Assembly: GCA_002297005.1 (NCBI GenBank)
Contig: DBIX01000004.1
Location: 1-18,176, forward strand
Reading direction: 5' to 3'
Length of the DNA stretch: 18,176 nt
Origin: Cyanobacteria bacterium UBA791
GTDB lineage: Bacteria > Cyanobacteriota > Vampirovibrionia > Gastranaerophilales > Gastranaerophilaceae
Part shown: piece by piece, positions 7,448 through 13,722 of the stretch
Layout: the number at the start of each line of letters is the position of its first letter
How positions within the stretch are numbered: position 1 is the first letter of the stretch
The notes under the pieces: model-generated
Seen by the model: only the letters and a program-made list of their open reading frames with translations
Told to the model about the DNA's origin: nothing
The model's database searches: none
Position numbers and translations under genes: made by a program

Positions 7448-7978
7448 ATGTTAAAAGCTTCAGACGCCTTAGTCGTAATGATTGATATGCAAGAAAAACT
7501 TGTTAATGCAACAAATGCAGAAAACGAAGTTAAACAAGCAGAAAAAATCATTAAGACAGCAGAAATCTTAAATATCCCAGTTCTTGTAAGTGAACAATAT
7601 CCAAAAGGTTTGGGTCAAACTTTACCTGAACTAAAAAATGATAAACAAAAATATATCGAAAAAACATCTTTCTCTTTGCTAAAACAAGAGGATGCACTTG
7701 ATATGGTAAGATTGTTCCACAAAAAACAAATAATCTTATTTGGTATCGAAACTCATATTTGCGTTTATCAAACAGCTATGGATTTAATGAAAAAAGGCTA
7801 TGAAGTATATCTAATAAAAGATGCTTGCAAAAGTAGAAAAGAGTATGAATACAACGCAGGAATAGATTTAATGCGTCAAAATGGCATTAAGATTTCTTGC
7901 GTTGAAGTCGCTCTATTTGAACTTTTAGAATCTTCTAAACATCCTCATTTTAAAGAAATTCAACAACTAATAAAGTAA
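7448..7978 (+). CDS. Isochorismatase-family cysteine hydrolase
   Basis: 176 residues, the normal length for the single-domain isochorismatase-like fold. The catalytic triad is visible: D13 (MIDMQEKL), K72 (IEKTSFS) and C105 (GIETHICV), with the family's cis-peptide region just before the Cys. SEQYPKGLG near 48 is typical of the YcaC/nicotinamidase-like branch. Proteins of this fold hydrolyse isochorismate, nicotinamide, N-carbamoyl compounds and others, and the sequence alone does not fix the substrate. It begins 17 nt after the hydrogenase stop with AAGGA at 7436-7440, so it is probably the last gene of the rex-hydrogenase transcript. A nicotinamidase role would suit a redox cluster, but that is speculation: I cannot verify the metal-binding Asp-His-His set of true nicotinamidases. 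Confidence 0.85.
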   Translation: MLKASDALVVMIDMQEKLVNATNAENEVKQAEKIIKTAEILNIPVLVSEQYPKGLGQTLPELKNDKQKYIEKTSFSLLKQEDALDMVRLFHKKQIILFGIETHICVYQTAMDLMKKGYEVYLIKDACKSRKEYEYNAGIDLMRQNGIKISCVEVALFELLESSKHPHFKEIQQLIK

Positions 7979-7980
7979 CA

Positions 7981-8012
7981 TTGTTGAATTTTATACAAAT
8001 TTAGGGTAAAAT
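7981..8012 (+). promoter_or_regulatory. Candidate promoter of the HIT-speE pair with overlapping Rex-like site
   Basis: TTGAAT (7984-7989) and TAAAAT (8007-8012) are separated by exactly 17 nt, and the predicted start falls at about 8019-8020, on the HIT start codon. The -35 element is covered by an 18-mer at 7981-7998 that starts TTGTTGAA and ends ATACAA; it matches 11 of the 14 fixed positions of the clostridial Rex consensus TTGTTAA-N4-TTAACAA. Both calls are by eye. Confidence 0.4.
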
Positions 8013-8019
8013 ATCTGCT

Positions 8020-8328
8020 ATGAAAGATTGTATATTTTGTAAAATAGCAAATAAAGAGATTCCTAGTGAGTTCTTATATGAAAATGATTATTTATTTGTA
8101 ATCAGAGATATTAATCCGAAAGCCCCTATTCATCTACTTGTTATTACAAAAGAACATGTAGCTAATTTGAATGAAATTGAAGATGAAAAACTTATGAGTG
8201 AAATCTTCAAAGGGATAAAAGCCGTTTGCAAAAAAATGAACATCGCAGAATATAAAACTGTAATCAACACAGGAAAATCTGCTGGGCAAGAAGTTTTCCA
8301 CTTCCATGCTCACATTTTAGCTCAATAA
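8020..8328 (+). CDS. HIT-family (HinT-like) nucleotide hydrolase
   Basis: 102 residues. The start CIFCKIANKEIPS gives zinc-binding-type C4 and C7, and the histidine triad HFHAHI lies at 94-99 (H94, H96, H98). Middle motifs such as DINPKAPIHLLVITKEHV are standard. HinT-type proteins hydrolyse nucleoside phosphoramidates and acyl-adenylates in the cytoplasm. The protein stops four residues after the triad (ILAQ), about ten residues shorter than the usual HinT tail, which helps shape the active site in characterised members; the reading frame shows no sign of a frameshift. There is no Shine-Dalgarno sequence before the ATG (TATCTGCTATG), consistent with the leaderless promoter proposed for it. 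The spermidine-synthase homolog follows after 24 nt. Confidence 0.92.
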   Translation: MKDCIFCKIANKEIPSEFLYENDYLFVIRDINPKAPIHLLVITKEHVANLNEIEDEKLMSEIFKGIKAVCKKMNIAEYKTVINTGKSAGQEVFHFHAHILAQ

Positions 8329-8352
8329 TGGTCAATAAAAAAAGGATTAAAA

Positions 8353-9198
8353 ATGACAAATAAAGGTCAATATTATAGAGAATTAACGCCATCTGGCTTT
8401 GGTATTGCGATAAAAATTAAGGATGTTCTATTCTCAGAACAATCTAAATACCAAAAAATTGAAATCATTGATACTGATTCACAATTAGGCAAAATGATTA
8501 CGTTAAATGGTCTTATGTACGCAACAGAGGGCGATGAGTATTATTATAGTGAAATGGTAACACATGTTCCACTCTTAAACCACAAATGTCCTAAAAATGT
8601 TTTAGTAATTGGTGGCGGAACAGGTGCGACTGCAAAAGAAATTTTAAAACACGATACTATTGAAAAAGTTGTTATCGTTGATATTGATGAAATGGTTGTA
8701 AATACTTGTAGAAAATATTTACCATCAATTTCAAGTGGACTTGATGATCCTAGAGTTGAAGTTTTGATTATGGATGCATTTGAATACATCAAGGATAAAA
8801 AAGATATGTTTGATGTAATCATTATCTGCACACCAACACCACTTGGACCAGGGGTCGGAGAGTTTACTAATCAATTCTATGACAATATCAAAGCTTCTAT
8901 GAGAAAAAATGGTATTTTAGTTGTTCAGTCTGAATCACCTGTAACAAAAGATGAGGATTCATTATCATTGTACAAACTTCTTTTAGAAGAATTTAATGTA
9001 GTTGAAGCATATTCTTCACCACTTCCAACATACCCTGGCGGATATTGGGTTTGGGCAATTTGTTCTGACACATCATATCCAGCAGAAGACATTGACGAAG
9101 ATAGATGTGAAAAAATTTCTGAACAATGCAAACTTTATACTAAAAAATATCACGCAAAATGTTTTAAAGCACAAACTTTGCTTGAGGAATTAAAATAA
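8353..9198 (+). CDS. speE: Spermidine synthase-family protein with altered active site
   Basis: 281 residues, standard length. The N-terminal strand domain (SGFGIAIKIKDVLFSEQSKYQ), TLNGLMYATEGDEYYYSEM, the Rossmann core VLVIGGG, VDIDEMVV, QSESP (193-197) and PTYPGGYWVWA identify the SpeE fold. Two signature sites differ. The GGGDGG loop reads GGGTGA (T90), and the catalytic D-x-T-D-P-I-G-P segment reads CTPTPLGPG (159-167), so the aspartate that activates the putrescine amine and its partner are both absent. In characterised enzymes these residues bind decarboxylated SAM and the amine substrate. The protein may have another substrate or donor, or be inactive. No speD, speA or speB is in view. 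AAGGA precedes the ATG. The 3' end overlaps the convergent response regulator gene by 9 nt. Confidence 0.85.
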   Translation: MTNKGQYYRELTPSGFGIAIKIKDVLFSEQSKYQKIEIIDTDSQLGKMITLNGLMYATEGDEYYYSEMVTHVPLLNHKCPKNVLVIGGGTGATAKEILKHDTIEKVVIVDIDEMVVNTCRKYLPSISSGLDDPRVEVLIMDAFEYIKDKKDMFDVIIICTPTPLGPGVGEFTNQFYDNIKASMRKNGILVVQSESPVTKDEDSLSLYKLLLEEFNVVEAYSSPLPTYPGGYWVWAICSDTSYPAEDIDEDRCEKISEQCKLYTKKYHAKCFKAQTLLEELK

Positions 9199-9567
9199 GT
9201 TTTCGTAAACTGTTATATCTCTTGACGCAAGAGGTTTTGGAATAAAATCTACATTGTATTTTTCAGCAATCATTTTAATATTGTATGCTGCTGAACAAAT
9301 ATAGATTTTTGTCTTGTAATACTGTTTTAGCAGTTGAATTTGTTGTACAAGCCATTCACCAGCGTATAGTGGTTCAAAATCATATTCCATGTGTAAATCT
9401 GTTATGATTAAATCATAAGGGTCAGAAGTCATTCCGAAAACCAAATCATAAGCATCTCTAGCTGATAATGCAGTATCAATTTCTACATCTTTATAATTAC
9501 AAATTATGTTTTCTTTGTGATAAGAAACCCAACTTCTTGAATCATCAACTATTAGTACTTTTTTCAT
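9190..9567 (-). CDS. Single-domain response regulator (CheY-like receiver)
   Basis: 125 residues forming one receiver domain with no output domain. Acid pocket D8/D9 (VLIVDDS), phosphoacceptor D57 (IITDLHM), switch residue S92 (ICSAA) and K111 (IPKPL) are all in place, so it should be phosphorylatable. Its start lies inside the 3' end of the cyclase gene (23-nt overlap) with AAGGA in the cyclase coding sequence as ribosome site, so the two are co-expressed. No histidine kinase is in the window. It may receive phosphate from an orphan kinase and act on the cyclase by protein contact; that is inferred only from adjacency. The gene converges on speE with a 9-nt overlap, leaving no room for a separate intergenic terminator. 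Confidence 0.9.
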   Translation of the reverse strand: MKKVLIVDDSRSWVSYHKENIICNYKDVEIDTALSARDAYDLVFGMTSDPYDLIITDLHMEYDFEPLYAGEWLVQQIQLLKQYYKTKIYICSAAYNIKMIAEKYNVDFIPKPLASRDITVYENLF

Positions 9568-11506
9568 TTTTAGTAATCCTTAAAATTTCGTAGATATTCA
9601 TTTTTTTAGCCTTACCACGAATTTGAACTTCTGAAATCTTAATTACATCAACATAACCTTTTACTTCGTTATAAGTTGAACTACTAATTAAGAAGTTTGT
9701 TTTGTAGATTTTGTTATAACTTTCAAGTCTTGATGCCAAGTTTACAGTATCACCAATAACTGTATATTCAAGACGTTTTTCAGAACCAATGTTTCCAACG
9801 AAAGCGTCACCTGTATTTATACCAACACCGATTTCGATTTTAGGCTTGCCCTCGTACAACCATTTTTCTTGTAATTGTTTAACCTTTTTAAGCATAGCAT
9901 TCGCACATAATACAGCATTTAATGCGTGGTTTTTATCTTGAATAGGTTCACCAAAAATTGCCATAACAGCATCACCAATAAACTTATTAATTACACCGTT
10001 GTATTTTGTAATTATTGGTTCTATTTCTGTAAAATATTCATTCAAAATTAGTGAAATTTCTTCTGGAGTAAGCTTTTCACTCATAGAAGTAAACCCTCTA
10101 ATATCAGCAAATAAAACTGTAACGTTAGAACGTTTACCACCAAGTGACAAGTTATCAATATTGCTTACAACATTTCTCATAACGTCTTGAGAAATATATC
10201 TTCCCATCGCATCTTTAATTTTATCCTTATTACGAGCTTCAAGAATGAATTTGTAAGAATATCCAAAAATCATTGTAATTAATTGAAGTGCAAGTGGTGT
10301 TATAACGTTAATTGCAACATTAAACTTGAAGAAAGTAATACAAATTGCAATATACGCTATCATCATTAAGGCAATAATACCCAATGACATGAATAACGAA
10401 TAATAAGTTACAATCAAGAATGTAGCCAATATAAGAACAACTTGTACAATAAAATCCTGTAAAATAGGAGTTGGAACAATAAATTCATCGTACATCAAGT
10501 TATCCAAGTTTGTAGCTTGAATATCAACCCCAGGGTGTTTTGGATGAATAGGAGTTGGCAAAGCATCTTCCAAACCTAACGCTGCAGCTTTTGCATTTGC
10601 ACCAACAAAAACAATTTTTCCATCAAATTCTTTTGGATCAATAACAGGAGCTTTGCCTTTTTGCATATTATCCCAAGATTCAACTATATCAATAGCAGAA
10701 TAAGTTTTTCTTGAATATTCTGATTGAGGTAGAGTCTTGTAAAAATGCATGTAGTTAAACATTGCAGTATAAGACTGATTTACAGGTATCTTCAAATCTG
10801 TTTTATTATTAGTAATATATTTGTCTGTCACAGTAAATTCTGTAATACCGTTCAATTTTGCATACATTCTCAAACCTAAAGACGGATACAATTTACCTTT
10901 GTATGACAATAATTGAGGAATTGTTCTAATATAACCATCTCTATCAAGCTCTACATAAACAGAACCGACTTCTTTTGCGGCCTTAAAATATCCCTCTGGA
11001 TACATTGATAAACTCTTAAACGGACTTCTCGCTTTTTGAGAACGTTCATCATTTATTTTTATACCAAATTTTTCATCAAAAGCTTTATCATACATTTCAC
11101 CAACAGATTTGTCCGAATAAGCTTTTATTAATGGAGCAAAACCAACTACCAATTTTTTGTTTTTATCAACAGCTTTATAAAGCTCTAAATCAGCATTAAA
11201 ATTATCTTTATCAACAGAAGATAAAATTGAGTCGAAACCAATCAATTTAGCATTTGTATATTTGTCCAAATAATTGAACATTTTTGCATACATATCTCTT
11301 TTCCATGGCCAACGTTGTTTAGAAATTGATTTATCATCAATAACGATAATGACTGTATCACTATGACCAGCCTTATCAGCTACTATACCATTCATCATTG
11401 CGTTATAGAATTTTGGTTCAACAAAAAAGTTGAAAATAAAATACGTAATGAACATAAAAACTATAACAGCTGTAAAAATTATTAGTGGTTTAAACTTTTT
11501 CATCAT
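9545..11506 (-). CDS. CHASE2-domain membrane adenylate cyclase
   Basis: 653 residues. A transmembrane helix at about 8-28 is followed by an extracytoplasmic CHASE2 sensor (about 30-340; VIIVIDDKSI, RWPWKRDMYA, KIVFVGANA, HPGVDIQATNLDNLM), three closely spaced helices (about 350-418), the linker MGRYISQDVM (434-443) and a class III cyclase domain (about 460-645). Metal-binding D468 (FADIRGFT) and D512 (GDAVMAIFG), K508 before the second aspartate, D586 (VIGDTVNLASRLE), and R593 are present; the Lys/Asp pair favours ATP, so the product is probably cAMP. The signal is unknown. GGAG lies only 2 nt from the first ATG but 5 nt from the second Met codon (start at 11503), which is the likelier start. 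The gene is divergent from the aldolase gene and followed by the overlapping response regulator. Confidence 0.94.
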   Translation of the reverse strand: MMKKFKPLIIFTAVIVFMFITYFIFNFFVEPKFYNAMMNGIVADKAGHSDTVIIVIDDKSISKQRWPWKRDMYAKMFNYLDKYTNAKLIGFDSILSSVDKDNFNADLELYKAVDKNKKLVVGFAPLIKAYSDKSVGEMYDKAFDEKFGIKINDERSQKARSPFKSLSMYPEGYFKAAKEVGSVYVELDRDGYIRTIPQLLSYKGKLYPSLGLRMYAKLNGITEFTVTDKYITNNKTDLKIPVNQSYTAMFNYMHFYKTLPQSEYSRKTYSAIDIVESWDNMQKGKAPVIDPKEFDGKIVFVGANAKAAALGLEDALPTPIHPKHPGVDIQATNLDNLMYDEFIVPTPILQDFIVQVVLILATFLIVTYYSLFMSLGIIALMMIAYIAICITFFKFNVAINVITPLALQLITMIFGYSYKFILEARNKDKIKDAMGRYISQDVMRNVVSNIDNLSLGGKRSNVTVLFADIRGFTSMSEKLTPEEISLILNEYFTEIEPIITKYNGVINKFIGDAVMAIFGEPIQDKNHALNAVLCANAMLKKVKQLQEKWLYEGKPKIEIGVGINTGDAFVGNIGSEKRLEYTVIGDTVNLASRLESYNKIYKTNFLISSSTYNEVKGYVDVIKISEVQIRGKAKKMNIYEILRITKNEKSTNS

Positions 11507-11527
11507 AACTCCGTTTATTTTATTTCA

Positions 11528-11536
11528 TGATATAAT
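11528..11536 (+). promoter_or_regulatory. Extended -10 promoter of the aldolase-csaB pair
   Basis: TGATATAAT fits the TGnTATAAT extended -10 consensus. The predicted start near 11543 leaves about 17 nt before the ATG, enough for the AAAAGGA ribosome site at 11547-11553. No clear -35 is needed for this promoter type. Confidence 0.5.
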
Positions 11537-11560
11537 AAATTTGAAAAAAAGGATACTATT

Positions 11561-12169
11561 ATGGCAACAAATTTAATCGATTTATTAAAAGAAGAAAAAC
11601 TTTACCCAATCATCAGATGTGCAGACCCACAAAAAACAAAAGATACTGCAAAAGCATTGATTGATGGTGGCGTAAAAATGTTAGAAATAACTCTTGAAAG
11701 TCCAGAAATTTATGATGCAATTCAAGAGGTATCAAAAGATGCAATCGTTTGTGCTGGTGGCGTTATCACAGCACAACAAGCAACAAACGCTATTCAACAC
11801 GGTGCAAAAATTATTTCTTCACCAATTTTCCAAATGAATATGGTTAAGATTTCAAAAAATGCACAAATACCATTCATAGCTGGTACTTCAACAGCAAACG
11901 AAGCTTACCAAGCATGGAAAGCAAGAGTTCCATTAATCAAAATTTATCCAATAACAGCTCTTGGTGGTCCTTTATACGTAGAAGATTTACTTAGACCAAT
12001 GCCATTCTTAAATATTATGCCAATGGGAAATATCAAACTAGAAGAAGTTCCTGCATACATTGAAGCTGGTGCAACTGCAGTTGGTGTTGGTAGAAACTTG
12101 TATCAAGGTTTCAATTTCTCAGAAATTACTAACCGTACAAGAAAAATAATGAAAGAATTAAAAGGCTAA
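11561..12169 (+). CDS. eda: KDPG/KHG aldolase-family protein (Eda-like)
   Basis: 202 residues, the full length of the class I KDPG/KHG aldolase TIM barrel. R19 (YPIIRC), E42 (LEIT) and the Schiff-base K127 (LIKIYP) match the catalytic Arg/Glu/Lys. Eda cleaves 2-keto-3-deoxy-6-phosphogluconate to pyruvate and glyceraldehyde 3-phosphate, or 4-hydroxy-2-oxoglutarate. Several substrate-binding loops differ from typical Eda: CAGGVIT replaces GAGTVLT, SPIFQMN replaces SPGLNP, and MPMGN replaces MPTGG, the phosphate-contacting turn. The enzyme may therefore act on another 2-keto-3-deoxy sugar acid. No kinase, dehydratase or uronate gene is beside it. csaB follows after 4 nt. Confidence 0.8.
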   Translation: MATNLIDLLKEEKLYPIIRCADPQKTKDTAKALIDGGVKMLEITLESPEIYDAIQEVSKDAIVCAGGVITAQQATNAIQHGAKIISSPIFQMNMVKISKNAQIPFIAGTSTANEAYQAWKARVPLIKIYPITALGGPLYVEDLLRPMPFLNIMPMGNIKLEEVPAYIEAGATAVGVGRNLYQGFNFSEITNRTRKIMKELKG

Positions 12170-12173
12170 TAAA

Positions 12174-13190
12174 ATGGCAAAAAAGGTTGTTATATCAGGA
12201 TACTACGGTAGTGATAATTTTGGCGATGAAACTATTTTAAAAGTGCTTATCGATAAACTTAAAGAGGAAAAAGCAGACATAACAGTTTTATCCCTAAATC
12301 CTGAAAAAACGAAAACATTACACAAGGTAAATGCTGTAAAAAGTTTTGACTTACCAAAAGTAATAACAACTATTTTAAAATCTGATGTACTAATTTCAGG
12401 TGGCGGAAGTCTTTTACAAGATGCAACAAGCGTAAAGAGTTTATTTTACTATCTTTTCGTGATTTCGGTTGCAGAATTTTTCCACAAAAAAGTTATGATT
12501 TTTGCACAAGGTATTGGACCTATCAAAAACAAACTTGGAGAAATGTGGTGCAAAAAACTTCTTAGAAAAGCTTCTTGCGTGACCGTTAGGGATGATAAGA
12601 GTCTTTTCCTATTGAGAGGTTGGGGAATTAACACAGAACGTGTTGTTGACCCTCTATTTGCCCTTAAACTTGCAGGTTCAACTCCGACAGAAACAGTTGG
12701 TATTCAACTTAGAAGTTTTAAAGGTTTAAGTGAAACTTTTTTACAAAAACTTGCTAAATCAGTTGAGCAAAATTTTTATAGCAAAAAAATCCAAATCTTT
12801 TCTTTCCAAGATGCTTTGGACAAAGAGGTTTGTACACACTTTGAGGGTATACTAAAAAGTTTAAATCCAAATCTTCAAACAGAAGTTATTTATAACAAAA
12901 CTCCTGAACAATTAATTGAATTGATGAGAAGTCTTAAATACATGATAGCAATGAGATTTCATGCCTGCCTTGTGTGTGCAAAATACGGTATAAAAACTCT
13001 AGCGCTATCTTATGATTATAAAGTTGAAAGACTTGCAGAAGATTTAAAATTGCCTTATACAAATATTAAACCTGATGTTAATATGGACTTTTTCATTAAT
13101 TTAATGAGAAACGTTGATAGAAGTCAGTTATTAACCATTATTAACTCAAAAGAATTTGACTGGTCTTATTTAGAAAACACTATTAAATAA
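12174..13190 (+). CDS. csaB: Polysaccharide pyruvyl transferase CsaB
   Basis: 338 residues. GYYGSDNFGDETIL (9-22), ISGGGSLLQDATS (74-86), QGIGPI (112-117), TVRDDKS (137-143) and RFH (261-263) are the motifs of the CsaB branch of the pyruvyl transferase family, which has a GT-B-like fold. CsaB adds a pyruvate ketal from phosphoenolpyruvate to cell-wall polysaccharide; this modification is the anchor recognised by SLH-domain surface proteins in Gram-positives and is found with SLH proteins in cyanobacteria-related lineages. No SLH gene is in the window. The gene is 4 nt downstream of the aldolase and shares its promoter; AAAGG in the aldolase 3' end can serve as ribosome site. It ends at a perfect 18-bp terminator. 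Confidence 0.9.
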   Translation: MAKKVVISGYYGSDNFGDETILKVLIDKLKEEKADITVLSLNPEKTKTLHKVNAVKSFDLPKVITTILKSDVLISGGGSLLQDATSVKSLFYYLFVISVAEFFHKKVMIFAQGIGPIKNKLGEMWCKKLLRKASCVTVRDDKSLFLLRGWGINTERVVDPLFALKLAGSTPTETVGIQLRSFKGLSETFLQKLAKSVEQNFYSKKIQIFSFQDALDKEVCTHFEGILKSLNPNLQTEVIYNKTPEQLIELMRSLKYMIAMRFHACLVCAKYGIKTLALSYDYKVERLAEDLKLPYTNIKPDVNMDFFINLMRNVDRSQLLTIINSKEFDWSYLENTIK

Positions 13191-13204
13191 CAAAACAAAT
13201 ACAC

Positions 13205-13244
13205 AAAACAAAAAGCAGTTACAAATGTAACTGCTTTTTGTTTT
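13205..13244. terminator. Bidirectional terminator between csaB and the convergent small gene
   Basis: Perfect inverted repeat: AAAACAAAAAGCAGTTAC (13205-13222) and its complement (13227-13244) around the loop AAAT. The GC core GCAGTTAC with A-tracts and T-tracts on either side lets it end csaB rightward and the PVSFKG gene leftward. Confidence 0.92.
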
Positions 13245-13258
13245 AGACTTTATAAGCA

Positions 13259-13483
13259 TTATTTTTTTGATGTCATGCTCAAAAGAGTATTAACCATATC
13301 CATAATACCCAAAATACCTGTTAATAAACTTCCATTATTTGATTTTTTATTAGTGTTTGTAAATGTATCAACTTGAGGTTCAGTTTGTGTAATTGGCATA
13401 GTTGATACTGCTTGTGTTTCAGTATTTTCAACTGGTTGTTCTGTAGTTCCTTTAAAAGAAACTGGTGTAATTTTGCTAATCAT
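13259..13483 (-). CDS. Small lineage-type protein with N-terminal PVSFKG motif
   Basis: 74 residues with no enzyme motif. The N-terminus MISKITPVSFKG is followed by a Thr/Gln/Glu/Pro-rich flexible stretch (13-47, including two PQ/TE repeats around PITQTEPQVDT) and a hydrophobic C-terminal helix (52-69, SLLTGILGIMDMVNTLLSM). I associate the short N-terminal PVxFKG/FG signature with many otherwise unrelated proteins in Gastranaerophilales; I do not know its role. The hydrophobic tail could insert into a membrane or form a small coil. AAGGAGAG at 13488-13495 gives a strong ribosome site with 4-5 nt spacing, so I regard it as a real gene. It sits behind a structured leader of about 180 nt and ends at the shared terminator. 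Confidence 0.75.
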   Translation of the reverse strand: MISKITPVSFKGTTEQPVENTETQAVSTMPITQTEPQVDTFTNTNKKSNNGSLLTGILGIMDMVNTLLSMTSKK

Positions 13484-13663
13484 ATTTCTCTCCTTAACAA
13501 TTTTTGCATACTACTGCAACCTACTTTGTCAAAGCAGAAATGGGAAATTAAAATTTAAGCTTTTAATTTCTATTTCCTGTCACGAGGTTGTAAAACAAAT
13601 AAGCATTCCGGCTATACGGCTGCGGACCAGCGTAGGACTCTCTCCATACTTTCCTCATTTGTT
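13484..13663 (-). ncRNA. Unassigned structured leader RNA upstream of the PVSFKG gene
   Basis: Read on the minus strand from 13663: P1 pairs AACAAAUGAG (13663-13654) with CUUAUUUGUU (13603-13594) over 10 bp, using one G-U pair that would be an A-C mismatch on the plus strand, so minus is the functional sense. Inside P1, in a GC-rich island, lie hairpins at 13632-13649 (GUA-GGA/UCC-UAC, bulged) and 13619-13631 (GCUG/CAGC). Then P2 pairs 13585-13590 with 13517-13522 around a long hairpin (13535-13579, with a 10-bp GAAATTAAAA/TTTTAATTTC core). A further hairpin (13504-13519) shares three bases with P2, so they exclude each other. The ribosome site follows at 13488-13495. I do not recognise a riboswitch or known RNA family. 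It could be a cis leader or a separate small RNA. Confidence 0.5.
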
Positions 13664-13669
13664 ACTTTT

Positions 13670-13675
13670 ATTCTA
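13670..13675 (-). promoter_or_regulatory. Candidate -10 element for the structured leader
   Basis: TAGAAT on the minus strand is one base from consensus and places the predicted transcript start 7 nt downstream at 13663, the first paired base of helix P1. There is no good -35; TTTCAT at 13698-13693 is the only match at the right distance. Confidence 0.4.
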
Positions 13676-13722
13676 GTTCAAACACAAAAAACATGAAACA
13701 TGGATTTTACAAGAGTTAATAA

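Noticed and set aside
9219..9240. Rho-independent terminator for speE
   Set aside because: CTCTTG-ACG-CAAGAG followed by GTTTT is a short hairpin with a weak tail inside the response regulator gene; not enough to call.
13622..13640. TPP riboswitch
   Set aside because: ACCAGCGTAGG on the plus strand resembles the 3' TPP-box segment, but there is no CUGAGA element or correct helix arrangement and no thiamine gene.
13570..13663. RNase P RNA
   Set aside because: On the minus strand GAGGAAAGU and GACAGGAAA recall RNase P conserved regions, but the GGUGAAA-type and 3' conserved blocks are absent and the gap is too short.
13473..13676. 67-residue plus-strand frame over the structured leader
   Set aside because: No ribosome site, low-complexity start, and the G-U pair in P1 shows that the structure belongs to the minus strand.
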